A stretch of DNA of 42,475 nt from contig WQYD01000007.1 of the NCBI GenBank assembly GCA_009781445.1, forward strand, positions 1 to 42,475, read 5' to 3'. The notes beneath the pieces were generated by a model. The model saw only the letters and a program-made list of their open reading frames with translations. It made no database searches and was not told the origin of the DNA. Shown piece after piece: positions 16,691 through 25,305 of this stretch (position 1 is the stretch's first letter; every line of letters starts with the position of its first letter). Position numbers and translations under genes: made by a program. Source of the stretch: Bacillota bacterium (GTDB taxonomy: Bacteria > Bacillota > Clostridia > Christensenellales > DTU072).

Positions 16691-18547
16691 ATGGCTTTCA
16701 CCCGCGAAACTTACGAAAAATATGTATACGAGATAACCACCCTGCTTAAAAGCGGGGAACTTTATCCGTCTTACGGCAAGAACATTCTCGCAGGTAAAAA
16801 TGATTTTAAGCTAAGCCAAGTTTTCTCTCAAAAAAATTATTCAACAGATTGGATTGATCAGCTTGAAGATTGCGTAAACGCGCTTGATACTATTGTTAGA
16901 AACCCGCGCAAATTTATCGTTATTGAAGAAGATATTGTGGATATATCTTTGGCGCGAAGCATTTCCGTGGAATCGGTTAAGCATTTGGCGCAACACACAA
17001 ACTTAATTAGTTCCGTTACAAAAGAAGGAATGGTTCTTCCCAATAAAATCCTTAACACAAGCAAGGAAGAAAGTTTTGAGATTTATGAGAACCGCTTTGT
17101 TTATACTTTACTTCTTAAAACAAGAGATTTCTTAAACCGCAGATTTGACGCAATTAAAGCCGCACTTCTTGAAAGCGGTGATTTGGGTGTGGAAATAAAT
17201 TCTGAATTTTTGCTTGACGGGCATAAGGTTAATTTCAAACTTGAATCTTCGGCAACTTTTCCGTTTGAGGCAGTTTCGGGTACTAAAGATAAGGGTACGG
17301 GACCCTCAGATGTAGAAAGGCTTTCACGCATACAAAGCATTTTTAATGACTTCTTATCAAGTGCGTTCTGCCGTGAAATGCGCAATTCCGCGCCTGTGCG
17401 CCCCCCCATTCAGCGTACAAATGTAATCTTAAAAGATCCTAATTTTAAAAAGGCACTCGTGCTTTGGCAGTTCGTGGAAAGCGCGGAAAGCATGGAATTT
17501 AAGATTGAAACTGCAAAGCAAACTGTGGAACTTCCTGAGGGGCATGGCGATAAATTTAGGACGCTTATATTCTTAAACACCGTTATGCTTCAAAGCATTG
17601 CCGCCGCAAAAGAATCGTTTGAAAAGCGTGAAGAAAAGAAAAAGAGAATTGAAGATATCGTGCCGGACGACTATCCCACGCTTAAATTAAAGCTGAACGA
17701 GGTTCAAAAAATCTTCCACAAAATCCCGCAGGTTGCCATTTCCCAAATCGCCACCACTAAGATTAATATGGCTATAGACAGGGTGCTGAGGCAGGTAAAA
17801 ATCAACCGTGAAAAGGAAGATTCCTTGCGCCGTCAAAAACTTATAGCGCAACAATTAAAGGAAGAAGAAGAGGCAAGGAAACTTGCGCTTCGTGAAGCCA
17901 AGGAAGAAGAAAGGCTTAAAAAGAGGGCAGAAGCTGAGGCGGAAGCCGAAAGAAAAAGGCTTGAACAGGAAAAGGCAGAAAGGGAAAAGCGCGAAGCAGA
18001 AGAGCGCGAACTTCTTGAAATCCGCCTGCAAGAAGAAGCAAGGTTGGCGGTAGAAGCAGAGAAAGAAAGGATTCAAAAAGAACATGAAGCGCAACTTGAA
18101 GCCTTGCTTGAAGAGGAAAGATTAAGGCAGGACGAAGGCTACCAAGAGGCACTTCGCCGTGCTTCGGAAGAATATGTTAGCGCGCGTGAGGCTTATTGGC
18201 AACAGCAAAAAGAACTTCAAATAAGGCTTCTTTCTGAGGACAATCCAAAGCTATTAACAGGAATGCAGACGGACGCTTTCCTCAAAATTACTTCCGATAC
18301 GCAACAAAGAATTAACGCCATAGAGGGGGTTATGAAGTGCTTGCGTAAAGCCATGGAAGCGGAAAATGAAAATGAGATTATCAGGATTATGGACGAAGCC
18401 TTATCCTTTAGGGATTACGAAGATATCCTTTCAATCCGTGCAGATATTTACGATCATGAAAAACCGCACCCCAAGCAGGATTATTACAGGGTTCGCCAAA
18501 AATTCATGAAAGAACAGCTTAAAATGCGCAAAAAATCAGCGAAATAG
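16691..18547 (+). CDS. DUF2357-domain protein with long coiled coil (McrB partner, no nuclease seen)
   Basis: A 618-residue protein. The N-terminal ~340 residues carry the DUF2357 signature: 'KILNTSKEESFEIYENRFVYTLL' with Y132-E-N-R-F136, and a later 'fkkALvLWQFVESAEsmefki'. Residues ~360-512 are an almost uninterrupted Lys/Glu/Arg/Ala coiled coil. The last ~100 residues are a helical domain rich in charged residues. In McrBC-derived systems DUF2357 proteins sit next to an McrB-type ATPase and often carry a PD-(D/E)xK nuclease, but I see no such motif here. The predicted protein is soluble and would bind the membrane-anchored ATPase, perhaps by coiled-coil pairing. It lies between that ATPase and a second signal peptidase. 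No Shine-Dalgarno sequence precedes the ATG; a composite repeat occupies the gap. Confidence 0.7.
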   Translation: MAFTRETYEKYVYEITTLLKSGELYPSYGKNILAGKNDFKLSQVFSQKNYSTDWIDQLEDCVNALDTIVRNPRKFIVIEEDIVDISLARSISVESVKHLAQHTNLISSVTKEGMVLPNKILNTSKEESFEIYENRFVYTLLLKTRDFLNRRFDAIKAALLESGDLGVEINSEFLLDGHKVNFKLESSATFPFEAVSGTKDKGTGPSDVERLSRIQSIFNDFLSSAFCREMRNSAPVRPPIQRTNVILKDPNFKKALVLWQFVESAESMEFKIETAKQTVELPEGHGDKFRTLIFLNTVMLQSIAAAKESFEKREEKKKRIEDIVPDDYPTLKLKLNEVQKIFHKIPQVAISQIATTKINMAIDRVLRQVKINREKEDSLRRQKLIAQQLKEEEEARKLALREAKEEERLKKRAEAEAEAERKRLEQEKAEREKREAEERELLEIRLQEEARLAVEAEKERIQKEHEAQLEALLEEERLRQDEGYQEALRRASEEYVSAREAYWQQQKELQIRLLSEDNPKLLTGMQTDAFLKITSDTQQRINAIEGVMKCLRKAMEAENENEIIRIMDEALSFRDYEDILSIRADIYDHEKPHPKQDYYRVRQKFMKEQLKMRKKSAK

Positions 18548-18606
18548 CAAACCCCCCCGCTTTGCAAGCAGTAAGAACGCCTTGCATTTTTAAGGGAAAT
18601 AACTGA

Positions 18607-19203
18607 GTGAAGAAGTTTTTAAAAATATCGTCAAATGTACTTGTAATTTTGTTCCTCGCCGTTGCGCTTACTTCGGCGGTTTCGCTTATTGTGGAAGCAA
18701 TTAGGGGGAATCAGCCCTCTGTTTTCGGATATAAACTTCATTACATTTTAACAGATTCCATGGAACCTGATATTAAAGCGGGCGATATGATTTTATCCAA
18801 AACAATAAATAAGGTAAGCGAAGTTGAAAAACTTAAAGAGGGCGATATCGTAACATTCCTTGGGCATCACGGAATCCAAAACGGCAAACTTATTACCCAC
18901 CAAATAATCCTTACAGACGCCCAAGAGGGCAAAGTTATTTTTGAAAACGAAGAGGGCAAAAAGTTTATAAGAACCAAGGGAACAAACCCCAAAGCCACCG
19001 TAGACGAACCTGTGCCGATTGAACATATCCGCGCCGTAACGGTTAGAAAAATGCCAGTCCTTGGAAGCCTTTACACATTTTTCACAAGCGTATTCGGGCT
19101 TTTAATTCTTGCCTCAGTGGTACTTCTTTCGCTTGCGGTTGTTTTGTTTTTGAAATTTACCAAACCGCCACAGGCGAAACAGCCAAAAAAGAAAAAGCCC
19201 TAA
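18607..19203 (+). CDS. sipW: Second SipW-like (ER-type) signal peptidase I
   Basis: A 198-residue membrane protease of family S26, ER subtype. Helix 1 spans ~8-32. The catalytic serine is S51 in LTDSMEP. 'KAGDMILSK' and 'EGDIVTFLG' follow, H98 lies in 'LITHQIIL', and 'RTKGTNPKATVDEPVP' matches the conserved C-terminal box. Helix 2 spans ~158-183, with a short Lys-rich tail. There is no coiled-coil tail, unlike the first signal peptidase in the locus. The start is GTG, 59 bases after the DUF2357 gene, with only a weak AAGGG upstream. Having two enzymes may separate work on different substrates, such as major subunit and minor proteins; this is inferred. The gene converges directly on the next gene with no space between stops. 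Confidence 0.85.
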   Translation: MKKFLKISSNVLVILFLAVALTSAVSLIVEAIRGNQPSVFGYKLHYILTDSMEPDIKAGDMILSKTINKVSEVEKLKEGDIVTFLGHHGIQNGKLITHQIILTDAQEGKVIFENEEGKKFIRTKGTNPKATVDEPVPIEHIRAVTVRKMPVLGSLYTFFTSVFGLLILASVVLLSLAVVLFLKFTKPPQAKQPKKKKP

Positions 19204-20316
19204 TTATCTCAGCAAGCCCCATACGAATGTAAACAAAGTTATTGCGCCTGCAAGCCCTGCGCCGATATAAAGGAAAATATAATCCTTATGCGGTGTTTTT
19301 GCGCGTGCCAAAGGTGCTTTGCGCTTTGCGCCTTTAAGGAAAATATCGTAATTAGATTCGGGCGCGTTATTTAGGTTTGCCGTTTCGCTTGTTTCAGATT
19401 TTTCCATAATCACAGGTTCGCCCCCCGCCATACGCACTTCGTAATTAACTAATTTACCGCCTGCGCTTGTTCCTATTTCTTTAGGCAAACCCTCTTTTGC
19501 GATAGACGCAAAAACTTTAAGGGCAAAATGGATAAGCATAATCACCGCCACGGTTACCGCAAACAGGGCAAACACACTTCCGAACGAAAACCTTGCAAAG
19601 CCGTTTAATGCCCCTGAAAATACTTCACTATTTTGAGAACTGTATCCGCTTAGCACCACAAAAAGGTTATTCATAAAATGCACAATTATCGCAGGCAAAA
19701 TGCTTCCGCATTTAATTACCATGTACGCAAAAATGTAGCCGATTACCGCCGTTGTGCCGAACTGCGCAATGTTTTGGTGCGCAAGCCCGAACATTAAAGC
19801 CACAAAAAGCATTTTGCGCCGTTCGCTTTTTTCATTTTCAAGGCAGGCAAGAAGCAAGCCTCTATCGCAAATTTCTTCAAAAATTGCAGGAAGCACAGCA
19901 GTTGTGAGTATCCCCATAAAAAGGATTAAAAGCCTTAAGTTTTCGGGGTTATAAAGCGTGCCTACGCCTTCGCTGTAAGTGAAGCCCAAGGAAAGCAAAA
20001 CAGAGTGAAAGAGGTTAGAAACAATAATGTTTAAAAGAAATGTAACCAAACCGATTGCCACCGCCAAACCGTACAGCTGAGGTTTGATTTTCGTTTTAAT
20101 CCGCATATCGGCTAAAAATGTACGCGTATCCGCCTTAAACATAACGCGGTACAGCACAAGCGGTACAACCCCCAAGAACCCTACTTGCATTAAAAAACTA
20201 AACAGCCAACTATGGTAATTATCCGCCAAATTCACAAATTGCGAAATTATCCTTGATAATGTTAGCCCAAGGATTGTGATAAAAAATATTAAGGATAGCT
20301 TTGAAGTACGGTTCAT
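19204..20316 (-). CDS. CPBP-family intramembrane protease (Abi/type II CAAX protease)
   Basis: A polytopic membrane protein of ~370 residues with the CPBP metalloprotease motifs: EEICDRG (EExxxR), FGLAHQ (FxxxH) and HFMNN (HxxxN), plus at least six hydrophobic segments. The C-terminal part has a polar cytoplasmic loop and a final membrane helix. I chose the ATG at 20316 (MNRTSKLS). A longer reading frame adds 15 residues encoded by heptamer repeat DNA and is unlikely to be real. CPBP proteases act in protein or peptide maturation at the membrane and sometimes in bacteriocin immunity; the substrate here is unknown. A second CPBP gene lies upstream on the same strand across a composite repeat. 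Confidence 0.8.
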   Translation of the reverse strand: MNRTSKLSLIFFITILGLTLSRIISQFVNLADNYHSWLFSFLMQVGFLGVVPLVLYRVMFKADTRTFLADMRIKTKIKPQLYGLAVAIGLVTFLLNIIVSNLFHSVLLSLGFTYSEGVGTLYNPENLRLLILFMGILTTAVLPAIFEEICDRGLLLACLENEKSERRKMLFVALMFGLAHQNIAQFGTTAVIGYIFAYMVIKCGSILPAIIVHFMNNLFVVLSGYSSQNSEVFSGALNGFARFSFGSVFALFAVTVAVIMLIHFALKVFASIAKEGLPKEIGTSAGGKLVNYEVRMAGGEPVIMEKSETSETANLNNAPESNYDIFLKGAKRKAPLARAKTPHKDYIFLYIGAGLAGAITLFTFVWGLLR

Positions 20317-20325
20317 TTTATTTTT

Positions 20326-20482
20326 CAGCGCACAATGCACAACGCACAGCGCACAGCGCACAGTGGAGGATTTATTTATAATGAGATTTAGATTCCTTCA
20401 TGTTTCTCGTTTCATGTTTCTCGTTTCACTCTTCATAATGAGATTTAGAATCCACCATTGTGCGCTGTGCATTGTGCGCTGA
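20326..20482. repeat. Composite heptamer repeat between the two CPBP genes
   Basis: AGCGCAC-type array (20326-20364), linker, TTTCTCG/TTTCATG array (20401-20429), second linker copy, then GTGCGCT/GTGCATT array (20458-20482). The outer arrays are inverted relative to each other. The right end lies 4 bases from the stop codon of the upstream CPBP gene. Confidence 0.9.
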
Positions 20483-20486
20483 TTCC

Positions 20487-21539
20487 TTACAGGAAGATTG
20501 TAATCACAAACAAGAACGCCAGCCCCGCTATAAGCGAAACAAACGCAAGGCTTGCTTTTCTTTGTTCTTTTTGATTGTAACATATTCTTAAGTCTTTTTC
20601 CTTAAAAAAGGTAAAGAATCCAAAGATTTTTAGTTTTTCGCTGTAAGTTTCTATAGTTTCACCCTCAATTATCTCGCCGTCCTTGATTTGCGCTTCGTGT
20701 GCGTCAAGATCAAGCACACCGCTTAAGTAATCTTCTTCGGTTACCGCGCGCTTAACTTTAACGGCATTTACCGCTTTCACCATAAAGGCAAGGCTTGGAT
20801 AAAGAACCACCGCGCCGACAACGGCGAAAACCGCCATAATGCCGATATTGTACCAAGAAAATGTGTCAATTCTTGCAAAAAACGGAATAATAAGAGGCAA
20901 CGAAATCACAAATGCGTTGCTAAGCGCGTGCATTATTTGGCTGTAAAGAATATTGCCCGTTTTAACGGTGATAAAACCAAGCACAAGCCCGAATAGGAAT
21001 TGAAACACAAATTGCTGGGCATTCAGGTGAGATAGGGCAAATAAAAGCGAAGTCATTAAAACTGCGTACACGCTACCGCGCTTTTCTTTAAGCACGGTTA
21101 AGAACAATCCGCGAAACATAAATTCTTCGCCGATTGCAGGCATTATGCACACGATTATTGCCGTTGCCACATTGGGAACTTCGGGGGTTCTGCCCACGCC
21201 GAAGTGGTTAAATATGTAACCGAAGCTAACGCCGAAGATTAAATTTTGAAAAAGAACGCCAAGGGTGGCGAACACGGAAAAGATTAGGGCAAGCGGTACG
21301 GGCTTTTTGTAAGGAATAACCGCCCGAAAGCCCACTTTTTTGTGCCTTACAAAGAATAAGATAGCCACTGCATAGCAAACCTGCGGTGCTAAATATGAAA
21401 GAGGGGAAGAAAAGTTTTTTGGCAAAAAACTTATTAGCATTGTAGTTAGCAGTGCCACAAAAAATGCCACCACAAAAATCGCCGAAGCATCGGCGTCTGT
21501 TAAGCGGATTCTGTTGCTTTGGCTACTAAATGTCCTCAA
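20487..21539 (-). CDS. CPBP-family intramembrane protease (second copy)
   Basis: A 350-residue polytopic membrane protein with EEFMFRG (EExxxR), FALSHLN (FxxxH) and HALSNAF (HxxxN), the three metal and catalytic motifs of CPBP proteases, and eight or so hydrophobic stretches. The best start is a TTG at 21537-21539 that overlaps the 3' end of tilS by 14 bases, which suggests translational coupling. No ATG occurs near the start of the conserved region. The C-terminal ~90 residues form a charged cytoplasmic segment followed by one more helix, the same plan as the downstream paralogue, so the two probably arose by duplication. Its role is unknown. Confidence 0.8.
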   Translation of the reverse strand: MRTFSSQSNRIRLTDADASAIFVVAFFVALLTTMLISFLPKNFSSPLSYLAPQVCYAVAILFFVRHKKVGFRAVIPYKKPVPLALIFSVFATLGVLFQNLIFGVSFGYIFNHFGVGRTPEVPNVATAIIVCIMPAIGEEFMFRGLFLTVLKEKRGSVYAVLMTSLLFALSHLNAQQFVFQFLFGLVLGFITVKTGNILYSQIMHALSNAFVISLPLIIPFFARIDTFSWYNIGIMAVFAVVGAVVLYPSLAFMVKAVNAVKVKRAVTEEDYLSGVLDLDAHEAQIKDGEIIEGETIETYSEKLKIFGFFTFFKEKDLRICYNQKEQRKASLAFVSLIAGLAFLFVITIFL

Positions 21540-22821
21540 TTATTACCCTATATGCGTTTGTGGTGCTTGAGTCAACCTTAATTTCGTCACTGATTTCAAC
21601 CCCAAGTATATTATAAATTTTATGCCCTTTTGCCACCACAAGCAGTTCACTTCGTTCTCTTTTGGTTAGCTTTATATCCGAAAGATATTCCGCAAGCGGT
21701 TTTGTACCGCCTTTGAACTTTTTAAATGAATCCCCTGCGGTTCTTGCGCGGATAACCGAATCGGCAGGAATCTTACCAAAATCAAACACGCCTTTCTCAT
21801 TTGCTGGCTTGAAATCCTTATTTATTATAACAGGCGCGAAGTAAAAGCGTTTACCGCAGTAAATATATTCACCGTTCACGCTGAAATCTTCTAAAAAAGC
21901 CTCTTTATCGGCGCGTTTAACGAACACGATTTTATCGTATTCCCTGATAGCGTCAAATCCGCAAGAAAGGTTTATAACCGCGTTGTTTTCGCATTCCTTA
22001 AGCCTTAAAACGGCTTCAAGGTGAGTATAATCAATATCCTGTTCTGCCCCCGCAAGGCGCAAGGCTTCCAGCACGGATTTTTTGGCAATGTAAGGGTGGC
22101 GGTTCAAAACGCTTAAGGGCAGGCTAACTTCGCCGTTTAAAATCGCGGGGGTGATTTCGCTAAGCAAATAATCCTCAAGTTCTTCGCTTAGCTTTGCACT
22201 GCGCGCAATTGCGGTAGACGCGCCTTGGTACCTTTCCTCAATAAGAGGCATAATGCGAAGCCTTATAAAATTTCTGAAATGGCGGACATCGTTATTACTT
22301 TCGTCAAACACGAAAGGAACGCCGTTTTTTTCCGCATAATCCAAAATCTCTTTTTTTGAGTAATTCAAAAGGGGGTGAATATAGCCCTCTCTATTCACAA
22401 TTCCGCGCAATCCCCTTGCGCCACCGCCTCTTATCAGGCGCATTAGCACGGTTTCTGCTTGATCGTTTTTATGGTGCGCAAGCGCAATATAGTCCACAGA
22501 TTTATAAAAAAGAAGTTCGTCAAAAATCTTATACCGCAAAACTCTTGCCGAAAGTTCTTCAGAAACGCCTTCGCGTTCTGCAAATTCCCCTGCCTCAACG
22601 CTGTAACAAAGGCACTTAATCTTATTTTCCTTGCAATAATTCTTTACAAATTCACTATCTTTGAGTGAAGCCTCGCCCCTCAGCCCGTGTTCCACATTTA
22701 TCGCGGTTATATTTAAACCGCTTTTTGTAAGCAAGTCAAGTAGCACCATAGAATCCGCGCCACCGCTTACCGCCACACCGATTTTCGCACCCTTGTTAAA
22801 GCCGTTTAAATCAAGCAACAT
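21526..22821 (-). CDS. tilS: tRNA(Ile)-lysidine synthase
   Basis: TilS attaches lysine to C34 of tRNA-Ile (CAU anticodon), changing its decoding from AUG to AUA; it is essential in most bacteria. The PP-loop ATP-binding motif SGGADS is at residues 19-24. It is followed by 'NVEHGLRGEAS', 'ALAHHKNDQAETVLMRLIRGGGARGLRGI' and 'FDESNNDVRHFRNFIR', all TilS hallmarks. The C-terminal domain (~residues 330-431, 'DSFKKFKGGTKPLAEYL') is the tRNA-binding TilS_C part. The length of 431 is normal. It starts 3 bases after the stop of the Gfo/Idh gene and overlaps the following CPBP gene, so it belongs to the same transcription unit as the distal purine genes. Confidence 0.95.
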   Translation of the reverse strand: MLLDLNGFNKGAKIGVAVSGGADSMVLLDLLTKSGLNITAINVEHGLRGEASLKDSEFVKNYCKENKIKCLCYSVEAGEFAEREGVSEELSARVLRYKIFDELLFYKSVDYIALAHHKNDQAETVLMRLIRGGGARGLRGIVNREGYIHPLLNYSKKEILDYAEKNGVPFVFDESNNDVRHFRNFIRLRIMPLIEERYQGASTAIARSAKLSEELEDYLLSEITPAILNGEVSLPLSVLNRHPYIAKKSVLEALRLAGAEQDIDYTHLEAVLRLKECENNAVINLSCGFDAIREYDKIVFVKRADKEAFLEDFSVNGEYIYCGKRFYFAPVIINKDFKPANEKGVFDFGKIPADSVIRARTAGDSFKKFKGGTKPLAEYLSDIKLTKRERSELLVVAKGHKIYNILGVEISDEIKVDSSTTNAYRVIIEDI

Positions 22822-22824
22822 AGT

Positions 22825-24054
22825 CTACCGCTTTCTGCTTTCTTCCGCAAGTGAGGCAATTCTGTGGCTTTCAAGCGTTACTTCCATGGTGGAAAGCCGT
22901 TCGGTTTTGTTACCTGTTTTTAAATACTCTATAAAATCGTTTACGATTCCTGTGTCGCCACCGTGGTGGTTAAACACATTTGAACCTTTAATTTTAACCT
23001 TGCGCTTTTTACCGCCGAACACATTAACCTTTAATTTGCAACCAAGATCCTTGCCGATAATTTCGCCCTTTGTACCGCAGATATGAAGCTGGCGGAAGCA
23101 CATATTTGAAAACGCAGTCATTTTTAGGCTTGCGTTTACGCCGTTTTCAAACTTGATTCCCACAAGCTGATCTTCCATAACATTCGCACCGCATTTATAA
23201 ACGCACCTGCCGTAACGAGAGGTTTTTAAAGCCTGCTTCAAATGCTTTAGCCTTGGCTTATCCATTCCCGTAACCAGCTTAATATTCACCCCCATAAGCG
23301 GAAATGAGTGCAAAGTTGGCTTGTAATATTGCTTTGCTGAATCGTAAACGCAGGTTTTTCTGTGAGGGCAACCGCTTAAGCAATAATCGGTAGCACCTTC
23401 TGGGGCATTTTCGGGGGTAAAATTTGTACGCGAGGCAACAGAGAAAACGGATTTTGCCTTGGAAGAACCTGCAAAATAGTACAAAATATCAAGATCATGG
23501 CAACATTTTGCAAGAATAGAGGGCGAAGAATTTTCTTCCACACCCCAATTTCCCCTCACATAGCTGTGGGCGTAATGCCAATATGCAATATTTTCCGTGT
23601 CATGAATAGATACCACATCGCCGATTTCACCGCTTACGATAATCTTTTTAATTGCGTCATAAAAGGGGGAATATCTTAGCACATGGCAAACCATGATTTT
23701 AAGGTTTTTTTCCTTTGCAAGGTTATAAATTTCCTCACATTCCGCGTACACGGGGGACACGGGTTTTTCCAAAAGCAAATGATAGCCAAGGTTCAAAGCC
23801 GAAATCGCATGGCGGTAATGATCCCTATCTTGGCTTGCAATCACAAGCGCGTCAGATAATTTGCCTTGCTTAAAAAAATCGTCCTCATTTCCAAAAAGCA
23901 TACCGCTATCAAGAGAAAACGCTTTCTCTGCAAGTTTTAAAAACTTAGGGTTAATATCGCAAACTGCTGTAATTTTTGCGTCATTGTGTTTTTTGAGGGC
24001 ATTGCCGTAACGCCGTCCGCGGTTGCCGTAACCAAGAATTGAAACTGTAATCAT
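22825..24054 (-). CDS. Gfo/Idh/MocA-family NAD(P)-dependent oxidoreductase with cysteine cluster
   Basis: A 409-residue oxidoreductase. The Rossmann motif GYGNRGRRYG is at residues 8-17, and 'LLLEKPVSP' is the family EKP motif. 'GNWGVEENSSPSILAKCCHDLDIL' matches the active-site region with 'CHDLD'. A mid-protein 'YCLSGCPHRKTCVYD' segment has a C-x3-C-x5-C spacing that could bind a metal. Members act on sugars, inositols or bile pigments; the substrate here cannot be told. Its start overlaps purD by 4 bases (ATGA) and tilS follows after 3 bases. It is therefore translated with the purine operon even though no purine-pathway role is known for it. Confidence 0.85.
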   Translation of the reverse strand: MITVSILGYGNRGRRYGNALKKHNDAKITAVCDINPKFLKLAEKAFSLDSGMLFGNEDDFFKQGKLSDALVIASQDRDHYRHAISALNLGYHLLLEKPVSPVYAECEEIYNLAKEKNLKIMVCHVLRYSPFYDAIKKIIVSGEIGDVVSIHDTENIAYWHYAHSYVRGNWGVEENSSPSILAKCCHDLDILYYFAGSSKAKSVFSVASRTNFTPENAPEGATDYCLSGCPHRKTCVYDSAKQYYKPTLHSFPLMGVNIKLVTGMDKPRLKHLKQALKTSRYGRCVYKCGANVMEDQLVGIKFENGVNASLKMTAFSNMCFRQLHICGTKGEIIGKDLGCKLKVNVFGGKKRKVKIKGSNVFNHHGGDTGIVNDFIEYLKTGNKTERLSTMEVTLESHRIASLAEESRKR

Positions 24055-25304
24055 TCCTTAATACCTATATCCTTTCTATAAAACATTCCGTTAAATTTAA
24101 TATTGTTAATTTTTTTGTAAACCTTTTTTCTTGCCTTGCCCACGGTACTGCCCGCGCCTGTAAGCGCAAGAACTCTGCCACCGTTAGAAACCGTTTCGCC
24201 GTCTTTATCCAAAGTGCCTGCGTGGTAAAGGGTTAGCCCCTTAATATCGCCCACGGTAATTTTATCACCTTTTCTTGGATTTTCGGGATACCCTTCCGAA
24301 GCCAAAACCACGGTAATCGCACTTCCCTTTTTCCATTTGATTTGAATCTTATCCAGCCTTTCTTCAATGATTGCTTCAAAAATATCCACTAAATCCGTTT
24401 TCAAAAGGGGCAAAATAACCTGCGTTTCGGGATCGCCGAACCTTGCGTTATATTCAAGGATAAAAGGTTCGCCGTTGGGTGAAATCATTAACCCGAAGTA
24501 AATAACTCCCTTAAATTTGCGCCCAAGTTTATTCATGGCTTCAATAGTGGGCTTATAAATTAGTTCCATGCAAATGTCTGCAAGGGCTTTTGTGTAAAAC
24601 TTACTTGGGGCAAAAGCACCCATTCCGCCCGTATTCGGGCCTTCGTCATTATCGTATGCGCGTTTGTGATCCTGCGCGGAAAGCATGGGTACCACGGTTT
24701 TCCCGTCTGTAAACGCAAGCACGGAAACTTCTCTGCCCACCAAAAAATCTTCCGCGATAACCTTGGTGTTAGCTTCGCCGAACTTTCCGCCAAAAATTTC
24801 ATCCGAAGCGCTTAAAGCCTCTTCCTTACTTTGGCAGATATACACGCCCTTGCCGTAAGCCAAGCCGTCTGCTTTTATCACAAGAGGATAATTAGCCGTA
24901 TCAAGATAAGCCTTAGAGTCCTTACCGCTTTCAAACTTTTTATAGCCTGCCGTGGGGATATTATTATCCACCATTAGTTGCTTTGCAAAAATTTTACTGC
25001 TTTCAATTTCAGACGCCTCTTTTGTGGGGCCGAAAGCCCTGTGTCCGTTTTCGGTTAAAAAATTAACCAAACCGTCTGCAAGAGGGTTATCAGGCGCAAC
25101 CATGGTAAGCGTTACGCTTTTATTCTCATTTAAAAACTTTAAAATTCCCTGCTTATCAAGCACGCCCACATTCACGCAAATTGCGTCTTTAGCAATGCCT
25201 GCATTTCCGGGGGCGCAGTAAACTTGCCTTACCCGTTTGCTTTCATTTAACTTTTTTACTATGGCGTGTTCTCTTCCGCCACTTCCGATTACAAGAATAT
25301 CCAT
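24051..25304 (-). CDS. purD: Phosphoribosylamine-glycine ligase (GAR synthetase)
   Basis: PurD joins glycine to 5-phosphoribosylamine with ATP, the second step of de novo purine synthesis. The N-terminal 'VIGSGGREHAI' (residues 5-15) is diagnostic. ATP-grasp features include 'YPLVIKADGLAYGKGV' and 'GPNTGGMGAFAPS', and 'EYNARFGDPETQ' supplies metal-binding residues. The length of 417 residues is normal. It starts one base beyond the purH stop codon and overlaps the Gfo/Idh gene, so it is in the operon. No Shine-Dalgarno sequence precedes the ATG, which suggests re-initiation after purH. Nothing in the sequence appears damaged. Confidence 0.97.
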   Translation of the reverse strand: MDILVIGSGGREHAIVKKLNESKRVRQVYCAPGNAGIAKDAICVNVGVLDKQGILKFLNENKSVTLTMVAPDNPLADGLVNFLTENGHRAFGPTKEASEIESSKIFAKQLMVDNNIPTAGYKKFESGKDSKAYLDTANYPLVIKADGLAYGKGVYICQSKEEALSASDEIFGGKFGEANTKVIAEDFLVGREVSVLAFTDGKTVVPMLSAQDHKRAYDNDEGPNTGGMGAFAPSKFYTKALADICMELIYKPTIEAMNKLGRKFKGVIYFGLMISPNGEPFILEYNARFGDPETQVILPLLKTDLVDIFEAIIEERLDKIQIKWKKGSAITVVLASEGYPENPRKGDKITVGDIKGLTLYHAGTLDKDGETVSNGGRVLALTGAGSTVGKARKKVYKKINNIKFNGMFYRKDIGIKE

Positions 25305-25305
25305 A

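Noticed and set aside
14964-18547. McrBC-type DNA-defence system
   Set aside because: No nuclease or modified-base-binding domain was recognised, and the ATPase has membrane segments and lies between signal peptidases. It is kept as a possible origin of the genes, not as the function.
20317-20361. N-terminal extension MRCALCVVHCAL of the CPBP protein
   Set aside because: It is encoded entirely by the heptamer array; the ATG at 20316 gives a normal CPBP N-terminus. The same applies to the ATG at 11258.
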